64,000 bases of DNA, from positions 4,435,041 to 4,499,040 of the forward strand of contig JABACO010000005.1 in the NCBI GenBank assembly GCA_013339895.1, written 5' to 3'. Made by a program: the position numbers and the translations under genes. Positions 52,490-62,757 of the stretch are shown here, in pieces. The notes below the pieces were generated by a model. It worked only from the letters and a program-made list of their open reading frames with translations. It did no database searches and was not told the DNA's origin. The stretch is from Ephydatia muelleri (taxonomy: Eukaryota; Porifera; Demospongiae; Spongillida; Spongillidae). How positions within the stretch are numbered: position 1 is the stretch's first letter; every line of letters begins with the position of its first letter.

Positions 52490-53112
52490 ATCTCTGTTGG
52501 CATAGATGTAGGGTCAAGTACTCCTAGACCTGCTAGGCGTGTTGGCATCGATGTAGGGTCAAGTACTCCTAGACCTGCTAGGCGTGTTGGCATAGATGTA
52601 GGGTCAAGTACTCCTAGACCTGCTAGGCGTGTTGGCATAGATGTAGGGTCAAGTACTCCTAGACCTGCTAGGCGTGTTGGCATAGATGTAGGGTCAAGTA
52701 CTCCTAGACCTGCTAGGCGTGTTGGTAGGGTCAAGTACTCCTAGACCTGCTAGGCGTGTTGGCATAGATGTAGGGTCAAGTACTCCTAGACCTGCTAGGC
52801 GTGTTGGTAGGGTCAAGTACTCCTAGACCTGCTAGGCGTGTTGGCATAGATGTAGGGTCAAGTACTCCTAGACCTGCTAGGTTGTGTTGGCATAGATTGA
52901 TTAGGGTCAAGTACTCCTAGACCTGCTAGGCGTGTTGGCATAGATTGATTAGGGTCAAGTACTTCTAGACCTGCTAGGCGTGTTGGCATAGATGTAGGGT
53001 CAAGTACTCCTAGACCTGCTAGGCGTGTTGGTAGGGTCAAGTACTCCTAGACCTGCTAAGCGTGTTGGCATAGATGTAGGGTCAAGTACTCCTAGACCTG
53101 CTAGGCGTATTG
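52490..53112. repeat. 45-bp tandem repeat, ~14 copies
   Basis: Unit gttggcatagatgtagggtc + aagtactcctagacctgctaggcgt, with shorter 33-bp variants lacking catagatgta. In-phase copies keep frames open on both strands (for example VGIDVGSSTPRPARR). It is a minisatellite with no coding support. Confidence 0.93.
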
Positions 53113-53460
53113 GCAGCACAAACAACTGCAGTTCAGCATCAGATAGGCTTCCATCAAACAAGGCAGGCACTTGATTGTGTCTTGTAGTACTATGAATTCA
53201 TCACTGCAATCTGGCACATTCACTCTGAAGTGACTTTGTCAGTTAAAAAATATGAGCATTTTGTTTTGGACTTCAAAACGGGTGTCTAAATATGGTTTCA
53301 ATTTTAAAGTTGTTAATTTGTTGTGTTTGTTAATGTTAATTAAGCATCGTTAATAAAATGACATTTGCCTAACCTCAAGTTGTTACATGTTGTTTCTAAA
53401 TATTAGCTATCAAAAGTTATTCCCGTTCAAAAGCATTGCGTTCTTTCGTGGACACCCGGT

Positions 53461-55833
53461 ATGAGTTGTGTGTCAATACGCGTCGTCGTGGTCGCTATAC
53501 TGCTCTTACGCGGTGCTTTAGCATCAGGTAAGACACCACGCATCTCAGCACTGAGCAAGCCTGGGATTTCATCGGGTTACCTTCAACACCAGGGAACTCG
53601 GCAACACTTGTCGCTTGCCCTGACGCTCTCGCGACTTTGTATTGTGTGACCAAGGATCAGTGGCTCACTGTTCAGGTCAACGGTACGGGCGGACCCTTCG
53701 TCACTATTGAGCAAAAGGACTGTTTAAACGGGTGCACTAGGAACCTTACGCTTCGCGAAGGAAGCGTCGCCACTGTCAATGTGACTGTCACAGCTGAAAC
53801 GATCGTAATGTCTATTAAATTCTTTGCTAGATCCAGTCTGAATGGGACAGCGCTATTGTGCTACAGTATAGCTGCTAGGGACACGAATTCCTCCCTGATT
53901 GCTATCGTAGGTATGTTGGTCAGTAAGAAGGAAGGGGGGCAATGTACACTGTGGTGACACAATGAAAAGCCCTGACCACCTGCCCTCAACTTATTGTATG
54001 GAGGTTTCAATAAATTATTGTGCATCTATTTCCACCATCACTAATGGAGATATAGTGTAACCTGCCCTTGTGTGTCCTGAATATGGGGACCACCTCCCCC
54101 ATGCCGATCTGTTGCCAACACTCACACTATTGTGAGGCCTCTCCTGCATAGAGCTAGGCCCCGTTGGTGATCGCTAATATTGGGAAGGAGTGTACAATAT
54201 GTAAACCCTCATCTATGCTTTGTTGGACCTTTTCCCTATTCCCTGCATGGGGTTGAAGGTGTGGCTGCATTGCACACATGGGTCCTGCTGTTGCGTGTGT
54301 CGTGCAGCATGTCATGTCTCCTTCGCCCTGAATGGTCCATGTCATTCTGCAACAGTTCTGCATCGTGATACGATTGGCCACATTGAATCACTGCCTGATC
54401 CTTCTCACATGAACAGGTCCGCCTCAAAAGATACCAACCAATCTCACCTTGAACTCCACGACGTGCACATTTGCATGGCAGGGGATCTCAGATGAGAAAG
54501 GAGGAGGAGGAGGGGGGGGAAATGTGTTCTACGAGTGCACTGTGATATTCCCAGAGGGCCGCAACATCACCACCAATGTGACTGAGGGGAAATACTCTCT
54601 TCGATACAATGCTGAAATCTGTAGTGCCTTCGGACATGCCCGCTTTGCAGTCCGCGCTGTTAACTGTGCTGGAATGGGTCCAAGTGCAATTCACATCTCT
54701 AACTCGCCACCTAACACCATAGGTACGTTGTTGGGACACCCCTTGGCTCGGGTAGGAGAGGAGGGAGAGGTAGGAAGAGGTGCAGGCATTATATGGTTGG
54801 GGATGGGAGAGACATACTCCCATAGATGTCCTGCAGCATTCATTCAGATCACACGCAAACAAATGGCGTACTTGTGTGGATTGAAAGGGGAGTGCCTCCT
54901 TATCCCCTCGGCATGGTGGGTGCATGTCCTGCCCCCTCCCCCACCCCTCCATTGCCACATGTACACCTGACAGCAAACATCATACTCCCACACACATGCA
55001 CAATGTCTCTTACACGCCACCAACTTATTGTCTTCTGTATGCTTACAGATGATCAAGCAATGAAGTTGACTGTTTCCAAAGGTATGTCACCTATACATGT
55101 ACAGCAACCATCATGAGACCTTAGGGTTAGTTAACAATGCTATCATTGACATCCAATACTTACCACCAATAATTTCTTGAATTCTACTATTACTAAAAAC
55201 TCTGCCTTTGATCTATATTTATCAGTGGGCATTTCCCAGGAAACATATACCTTTTAAACCATCATTGTGTGCTCAATCATCTTCATCTTTGGAAACACTT
55301 ATCAATAGCAAGCAGCTCAGGCAATTATGAAACCCGCTGTGCTTCCAAGTTCACTCAGTTGTTCATTTACATTGTAAAAATCAGTTGGTCCTGGAATTCG
55401 GTTTTAGTTGGACAGGGTTATTGAATTTGATTTATAGTATGATCGCACCTTCATGATCGATTACTTATTTGTTTCCTTCCTCGTAGGGAGTGAAATTGTA
55501 CCAGCTGCTGTATGCGTTGCCAGCATTGTCATTCTGATCATAATATGTGTGATTATACATGTATACAAAAAAAAACAAAAACATAAAACACACAATATGA
55601 ATGGTGAAGGCCTGCAAGATGGAGAAAATGCACAACCACAAGATACTGCACCAAATCAGGTAGAGGATGATGGAGGAGATCTAAAAGTGTATGTAATGGC
55701 AGATGGAGGAGCTGCATGTGGGTATGTAGAGGCAGATGGAGGAGCTGTCAAGGAATCAATTTCAGCAAATTTGGATGACACTGAAAGGGATCAATACAAA
55801 CCAAAAATGGCTCGTTTGCGAAAAAGAGTTTAG
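53461..55833 (+). CDS. Receptor C: intact type I membrane protein, beta-sandwich + FN3
   Basis: Five exons give an unbroken 356-aa protein: 53461-53527, 53593-53910, 54417-54722, 55049-55081 and 55487-55833. All introns are GT-AG and phase 1. Exon 1 is a signal peptide (MSCVSIRVVVVAILLLRGAL). Exon 2 is a Cys-containing beta-sandwich domain (VACPDALATLYC ... SLNGTALLCYS) with N-glycosylation sites. Exon 3 is FN3 (NLTLNSTTCTFAWQGI ... YNAEICSAFG) with a Gly run. Exon 4 is an 11-residue stem. Exon 5 has the TM helix (AVCVASIVILIIICVII), a basic stop-transfer (YKKKQKHK) and an acidic tail with two DGGA repeats (MADGGAACGY, EADGGAVKES). It is paralogous to B, D and E. The design predicts a cell-surface receptor or adhesion protein; its ligand is unknown and no signalling motif is certain. 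Confidence 0.82.
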
Positions 55834-57045
55834 GATACAGTCTCAAGGCAAATTCCAATTTAAGCCATGAACTCTTTTGCAAGAAAGAACACCATTTGAT
55901 GACACAAAATTGTGGCTTGTGTGGTTTCATGTGCGCTGTGTGCATACAAAATGACATGCCCATCACACCTCGTATTTGCACATAGTACTTAAATATTGAG
56001 AGAGAGAGGGAAGGAGGGAGAGGGAGCAAGAGAGAGAGGGAAGGAGAGGGAGGGAGCAAGAGAGAGGGAGGGAGAGTTACCTTATTTCTTTCACACATAC
56101 AACACTTTTATGAAGAGCTAATTAACGATCTATCGTTGACATAACATCACTCATAAATTATTGATAACCATTACATCATGTTTACTTAACTAAGGATATC
56201 AAGTGGCAGCCCTAGCTTTTAAAAGCTCCTCTTTGAACTATTTTTCTGTGTAAACTTCACTAGACAATTGCAAAAAGCCTTATATAAACAGTTGTTCACT
56301 TCACAATAGCAACAATGCAGCTTATACCATGAAACCTCTTGTACTTCACTCGTTTGTTAAATCTGCGTTGTGGAACAACAAGTTGCTAGCAATTGTTGCG
56401 CTGGGCAGTGAATACTGAAGATGATGGACGTATTACATCTCTATCTGCATGCATGTTTCCTTCCTCTTCAGTCTACATCAATCACAGTGGTGAAATACAA
56501 GTGCACTGTATGTAGTACATGAACATGGAGGCGATGTGAAAGGGTCACCGAAAGCAAGTACAGAGGCAGCTGGAAGAGACACAATAGATCATATTTGGTT
56601 GTTATTGAAAGGGATGGCCAAACATATCTGATGACATGAAATCACAATTTGTGTGCACGTGTGGTATGCGTGCATGTGTTGTATGGAAAATCTGTTTATC
56701 GAAAGGGAATGCATTTCAGTGCATGTCCACGAAGGCAAGGGTCTGAGAGCTTGCACTGCCCTTGGCTATGGTGAGCCCCCGAAATGGTACCAGGATTCTG
56801 TCCCCTGGGTAAGTGCAGAGCAGGCTGCAAGGAAAAAGACTACACCTCATCGACCAGTCTTTACAAACTCTGTTGTACAAAGTGTTGACAAATTGCGGTT
56901 ACAGTCTCATTACAAGGTGTAGGCTAAATTTAGTGCATGCGAAGCCACATATATGCATCGGAAAACCCCGTGGTAAACCCCCCCCCCCCCCCCCCCCTCG
57001 TGTATTTAAAATCGAACCATAAGTGCAGATACTGTATATGTAGTA
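55834..57045. other. Intergenic between receptors C and D
   Basis: A GA-rich minisatellite (gagagggagggagcaagaga type) lies at 55985-56078 and C20 at 56978-56997. A short + frame at 56653-56922 has no known domain. No other gene is evident. Confidence 0.5.
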
Positions 57046-57841
57046 ATGGACAATGCAGTTCTCTTAGTATTGCTTTCGATCGCTCACTCTGCGCTTTCCC
57101 GTAAGTGCGTGGATTGCGTTGGTTCGTGACGTGACCGCAACACTGCATACTACTTATGTCACTCCTCCAGTCTCAAAGAACATCACACTCACACCCTCAA
57201 CAGCCAACTCGTCGTCGATTTGCCCTGCCACAGATGTGGATATCGATTACGAAACCGATGTCAATTCAATGTCTTTGACGTGCGAGGCCAACAATGCCTC
57301 CATGAGTCGCTTGTACGATCCCCTCACAGTTTTAGGCAGTGACCCCAACTGCACGAAGACCCTTCAACTTTCCCGCTCTACCAACGCCACTGTCTATGTG
57401 AGCGTCACTGCCAGTGCCATTCGCTTGCGCGTCTCCTTCGTTGCCAGCGTAGAGCTGAACGGGACTGTTATAAAGTGTTATTCCGAAACGGACGGTGGAA
57501 GAGAAGATACGACAACAATAAACATCACAGGTAATCCTAAGTTGCCAAGGTATACCGTAATACGGGACAACGGATATTTTCGTACCCCCATGCAGGGCGA
57601 TCTATGGCTTATGTCTTCATGCAGCACATCTGGGGAGGGTGGTGGGGAGGGTGGTGTGGTGGGGGTGAGTTGCATGTGTGTAGATGCACCTTACTATTCT
57701 ACAGTGGTAACTAGGCAACCAATGTAGCATGCTGCTAGTTTCAGAGTGGTATACGTGAAATCAGAGCTTGTCAACACAGCTGGCATACAATTGCACTTAT
57801 GGCAATGTCCTCCTGGATCTCTACACACACACATGCACACA

Positions 57842-57896
<55 letters not shown>

Positions 57897-60800
57897 TATC
57901 CACTGAACTAGAGTGCCACCATCAATGACCTGTAGATGGATAGATGGATTGATAAAAGAGTAGTGATGGAAATTCATATTACAGCAGAGCCATCTGAATG
58001 CTATCAGATAAAAAAAAGGTTTTTAATGGTTTGAAACTATCCCACCTGTCTCCCCCCCCCCCCCCCCCCCCCTCTCCTTGGGGTCTTCAATGCCCTCCCT
58101 CATTTTACAGCAGCAATCAGATAGGGGAGGGAGGGTGTAAGAGGAGGGAGGGTGGACGAGAGGCGAGGTAGGGTGGAGAGGAGGGGTGGAAGAGGAAGGA
58201 GGGGGGGAGGGAGAGGAGGGAAGGGAGGGTGGAAAGGAGGGAGGGGGGTGGAAGAGGAGGGGAGGAGGGGGAAGAGGAGGGAAGGGAGGGGTGGAAGAGG
58301 AGGGGAGGGGGGTGGAAGAGGAGGGAAGGGAGGGGGAAGAGAAGGGAGGGAGGGGAGGGGGAGAGGAGGGGAGGGAGGGTGGAAGAGGAGGGGAGGGAGG
58401 GTGGAAGAGGAGGGGAGGGAGGGTGGAAGAGGAGGGGAGGGAGGGTGGAAAAGGAGAGGAGGGAGGGTGGAAGAGGAGGGGAGGGAGGGGGTGGAAGAGG
58501 GAAGGGAGGGTGGAAGAGGAGGGGAGGGAGGGTGGAAGAGGAAGAGGAGAGGAGGGAGGGTGGAAGAGGAGGGGAGGGAGGGTGGAAGAGGAGGGAAGGG
58601 AGGGTGGAAGAGGAGGGGAGGGAGGGTGGAAGAGGAGGGAGGGGGAGGATGGAAGAGGATGGGGGAGGGAGGGGTGGAAGAGGAGGGGAGGGAGGGTGGA
58701 AGAGGAGAGGAGGGAGGGTGGAAGAGGAGGGGAGGGGAGGGGAGGGAGAGTTAAGAAAGGGGAAAGAGAGAGGTAGAGGAGAGAAGGAAAGAGGAGGCCC
58801 ACAGACATCCTAAGGTGCAGGATTGTATGAATGGTTGGAGATTTTTTTTACTTCTAACTCCCAATGCTTGTTTTTTCTTTTGAATTGGACAACAGGTCCT
58901 CCTCAAACAGCACCAAGGAATCTTACTTTCAACACCACCAATGGTACACTTTCCTGGGAAGGGGTACCAGACCAGAACATATATTACAGGTGCACTGCAA
59001 GGTACAGCGGTCGCGAGAACATCAACAACGTGACTGGCGGAGTAACCATGGCGAAGCATGATCTAGGGAATTTCTCTGGTCCCGTCACCATGGAGGTGTG
59101 CGCCGTTAGCTGTGAGCAAGAAGTGGGACCCTGTGCTGTCCTCAATGTCACATACACTGGCCAAGGTACACACATATCCTCCTATACCTAACTAGAACCT
59201 TTACTCCTTACTCACAGCGTGTGCGTATCTATAACATTTCTAATTAGTGCTACCTCACATGCCGGTCAAGGCGCGCACATATACACACGTGCACACACAT
59301 GCACACACACAATACACACACATGCATACACGTACACACATGCACACACATGAACACACACACACATGCACACATATACACATGAACACACACACATACA
59401 CACACGCATGCACACACATATACACATGAATACACACACATACACACACATGCACACACACACATGCACACACATGAACACACACACATACACACATATA
59501 CACATGAACACACACACACATGCACACATATACACACATGTACACATGAACACACACACATACCCACACATGCATGCACACACATGCACACACATTAACA
59601 CACACACATGCACACACATACACATGAACACACGCACATCACACACATGCACACACATACACATGAACACACACATACACACACATGCACACACATACAC
59701 ACATATACACATGAACACACACACAACACACACAGCACAAACATACGCACACATGAACACACACATGCACACACACACATGAACACACACACATGAACAC
59801 ACACACACACACATGAACACACACACATGCACAAACACACACATGAACACACACACATGCACACACACACACACACATGAACACACACATGCACACACAC
59901 ACATGAACACACACACATGCACACACACACACATGAACACACACATACACACACATACACACACCATGGGTTGCACTGGAGCGTTAGCTCTATGCACGTG
60001 AGGGGGGGGGGGGCTGATGGAGTTAAAGAATACAAGGGCTGGGGAAGAGCACCTAACATGTAAAATAGTTCATTCGCTCAACTGTATTGGGTTATCAGTT
60101 TCTTCATGGATCAAATGGGATGTGTCAGGAACCAAAGAAAACATATCGAGTGTCTTTAATTTCATCTAAGGGGTCAATCAAAATGGCTAGAATTTGGAAT
60201 TCTAAAGGTTATTTTGTGCTATATAGTTATCTTTGCAATCATATGTGCACCTTTGTGTTTCTTGCCTATAAGCTTTCTCTTTCTTCTAGCTCGATTCTTA
60301 GCTACCTCAACTGCCTCTTTCAACACAGGTAAGCTACTGCCATTCTGCACATTGTCAAAGTCACTGTTGCAATGAAATGTAGAATTCTACTTTTCTAGCT
60401 GCCTTCCCTTGAGCCCTTAAAGCCATTGTTACATAACATTCTTCCTAGCATGGTCTATGCTGTTGTCTTTAGCTGTTTATTGTGCAATTGATTGCTTAGC
60501 AACCTGTACACAACCTTTCTCGTTACATGTTTGCAGTAATGGTGCACACTTGTTGCCATAATCACTTGTGACAACACATTCCTTCTAGCTGTGGTCATCC
60601 TTGTACCTGTTCTGGTAGTCATTGCAGCGTCCTTTGTCATAGTCATACTCATATTGATAATCAAAAGATATTGCAGACCTGATTATAAGAATTTTGATGG
60701 TATTTGTGGTGGTGGTGGTGGTGGTGGTGGTGGTGGTGGTGGTGGTGGTGGTGGTGATGGTGGTAGTGGTGGTGGTGGTGGTGGTGGTGGTTGCAGAATA

Positions 60801-60923
60801 GCTACAGATGGTGAAATAGATGAATCTCTCGGTGGCAAGGCAGGAGATGATTATCCAGCACCGATAAAGTCAGGAGATGCCGTTGTCAAAGATGGCATTA
60901 GAAAAAGAGGTAAGCCATCTTGA
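57046..60923 (+). CDS. Receptor D: intact type I membrane protein with poly-Gly tail
   Basis: Five exons encode about 352 aa: 57046-57100, 57171-57530, 58896-59165, 60290-60328 and 60589-60923, with every intron GT-AG and phase 1. The signal peptide is MDNAVLLVLLSIAHSALS. The first domain (exon 2) ends NATVYVSVTASAIRLRVSFV, then VELNGTVIKCYSETD, clearly homologous to receptor C exon 2. FN3 (exon 3) starts GPPQTAPRNLTF, as in C, and contains YRCTARYSG and MEVCAVSC. A 13-residue stem precedes the TM helix (VVIATGA-like, actually LVPVLVVIAASFVIVILILI). The cytosolic tail carries a glycine run encoded by (GGT)n, then DGEIDESLGGKAGDDYPAP. A consensus donor (gag|gtaagc) at 60909-60910 lies 4 codons before the stop, so an alternative 3' exon is possible. 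Confidence 0.8.
57825..57892. repeat. (CA)n microsatellite in receptor D intron 2
   Basis: CA dinucleotide run, longest pure block at 57848-57892. Confidence 0.95.
58052..58072. repeat. C21 homopolymer
   Basis: Lies in receptor D intron 2, about 70 bp before the purine tract. Confidence 0.97.
58125..58796. repeat. ~670-bp purine-only-like minisatellite in receptor D intron 2
   Basis: gaggggagggagggtggaa units of about 20-23 bp repeat about 28 times. The strand is almost entirely G and A, with T only in ggtgg. The long frames on both strands (Gly/Arg/Glu, or Pro/Ser/Leu) are artefacts. Confidence 0.95.
59240..59985. repeat. ~740-bp CA-rich minisatellite in receptor D intron 3
   Basis: cacacatgcacacacatgaa-type units alternate with cacacatacacacatatacacatga-type units. 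A shorter version lies at the matching place in copy E (62972-63075). Confidence 0.95.
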
Positions 60924-60929
60924 AAATGA

Positions 60930-61787
60930 CTCCCATTGTCTTTAAAGCTGCCATTTTCCTAGGTAAACCAAGTCACCGTCAATAAACAACAGCCCTTTGT
61001 AGTCTGCTCATTACTATAATTATGTTATAAGTATGTGCCAAAAGTGACATGTTGTAGACACGCGTCATATGCAGAGCAAATCTACATTATATCACATCCT
61101 AATTAAATGAGCGCTAGTTTTGTTGATGCGCTTGGGGGGCAGGAGGGTGGGGGGGGGGGGGGGGGGGGGGTTGGAAGACTTGCTGTCATTAGGCTGAGGT
61201 AACAGGTTCCCAACTGTCCGTGCCGAAAACTATTGTGCATTACATATTGCGTGCCTCCTCCACATTTGGATCATTTCACAGCAAATTGTACCACCCAAAA
61301 TACCTTGCCCTCTCATATTCAGAAGTCACTTCTCATATATGGCATATATGCTCTCCTTAAAGAAATACACAGCAGAAGAGGTGAACACAGAAGTAATGAA
61401 AGTACTAGTGTCAGGTAGGTCTGGGAACCAGCAGTAAGTAACGGCTAAACGTTAAAGGCAGGAAGATCTCTATTTTCAATTTCCTGTGATGGGGGTGGAG
61501 ACAGGAAGGAAGGAGGAGCAGTGAGTGAGGAGTGTTGGTCCCTGCTGTAGTATCCAGCACATGCCACATGGTCAATACTATTTTGATGATGGCGTATAGC
61601 ATGCCTCTCCAGTTAAATGAGTATCATTCATTACACACTGATGTCCTATACCTGATGTCATTACACACTGATGTGATGTCATTACACACACAACACATAC
61701 ACTGCATGCAGGAAATGTATATTTTAGTTTCGTAGGCATATCCCTAGTTTCGTTAACAGTCTCACTTACATATGCATTATCACATAC
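60930..61787. other. Intergenic D-E: G22 run and an orphan TIR
   Basis: G22 lies at 61149-61170. 61272-61372 matches the outer end of the long-TIR element at 29090 (caaattgtaccacccaaaat, ctctcatatt, ctccttaa). A possible small exon, 61375-61411 (cagcag|aagagg ... gtgtcag|gtaggt), is flanked by splice-like sites. 61660-61700 has short direct repeats of cattacacactgatgt. Confidence 0.45.
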
Positions 61788-62087
61788 ATGAAACAAGTAA
61801 CTAAAAACATTCTCTATGAGAAGTTGGGGGTATATAGGATTTGAAGGCTATAGTGGTGTAAAAAGCATGGAAACAAGGGTCTAACTAACAATAAGGGAAA
61901 ATGTAGTAGTCCTATATTTAGCACTTCTTTAGGATATCATGTTATTCGTGTGCTAAATATAGGACTACTACATTTCCCCTTATTGTTAATTAGACCCTTG
62001 TTTCCATGCTTTTTACACCACTATAGCCTTCAAATCCTATATACCCCCAACTTCTCATAGAGAATGTTTTTAGTTACTAGTTTCATG
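61788..62087. mobile_element. Palindromic MITE, copy 2
   Basis: The terminus gaaacaagtaactaaaaaca, the tatgagaagtt block and the inner gtgtaaaaagcatggaaaca are shared with 22935-23229. Arms are about 135-140 bp with the loop near 61925-61950. Confidence 0.82.
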
Positions 62088-62089
62088 GA

Positions 62090-62757
62090 TTTTTGTTCAT
62101 ACGATTGTCACGCAAAGGACATACAGTACCATGGAAGCTGTGCAAAAGTCTCGTTCCCAGACCTTAAACAAGCATACACCACAAGCATTGCTGTTTACAG
62201 TCTCAGTATAATAGGCAACACCGTCCCATCCTCTATTGCCTTGGCCACATCCTCTTTCCCGTCCTCGTCTCTGATAAATTTGCAATCTCCTCTTACCTGG
62301 ATCATCCTAATAGAAGGATGCTATGGTTGGGGGCTCTGAAACAGAAAAGTAAAATTTGCTCATATATTAACGTATCCTCAGTTTGATACCTTACCCTGGC
62401 TACAATGTCACTACCTACTATCTTAATGGCACTAACATCATGTAGAAATTCACCTGCCACCTTTCTATGCATGCTCATTATAGCAATGCAACTGCACTAT
62501 CGACTAACATCAATAACAGCGGCAAACAAAGATTGAGACTTGCAAAAGGCATCTTACTCCAAAGAATAGCCTTTCTGAACCATCTTTAGCATGCTACACA
62601 CAAGAGAAGCTACAGAAGTAAAAAAAGGTGAATACATGCATTCAAATTGTCGGCATTTATGACCACTAAGTGTATAGCCACAAAATCATGTATCTGCATA
62701 TGCATGCTCCTATGCTGATACAGAAGGTGGCCACTATAAGAGAACATTGGTTACATA
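62090..62757. other. No recognisable gene
   Basis: A + frame at 62064-62339 has a hydrophobic stretch but no known family. Otherwise featureless. Confidence 0.4.

Noticed and set aside
52490..53112. Protein repeat (VGIDVGSSTPRPARR)
   Set aside because: 45-bp minisatellite with length variants that break the frame, no start context and no flanking domain.
58023..58813. ORFs of about 200-260 aa rich in Gly/Arg/Glu or Pro/Ser/Leu
   Set aside because: Products of the polypurine minisatellite, lacking stops in every frame and lying within an intron.
59250..60059. Long Cys/Val/Met-rich and His/Thr-rich ORFs
   Set aside because: They are translations of the CA/TG repeat in receptor D intron 3, on both strands.
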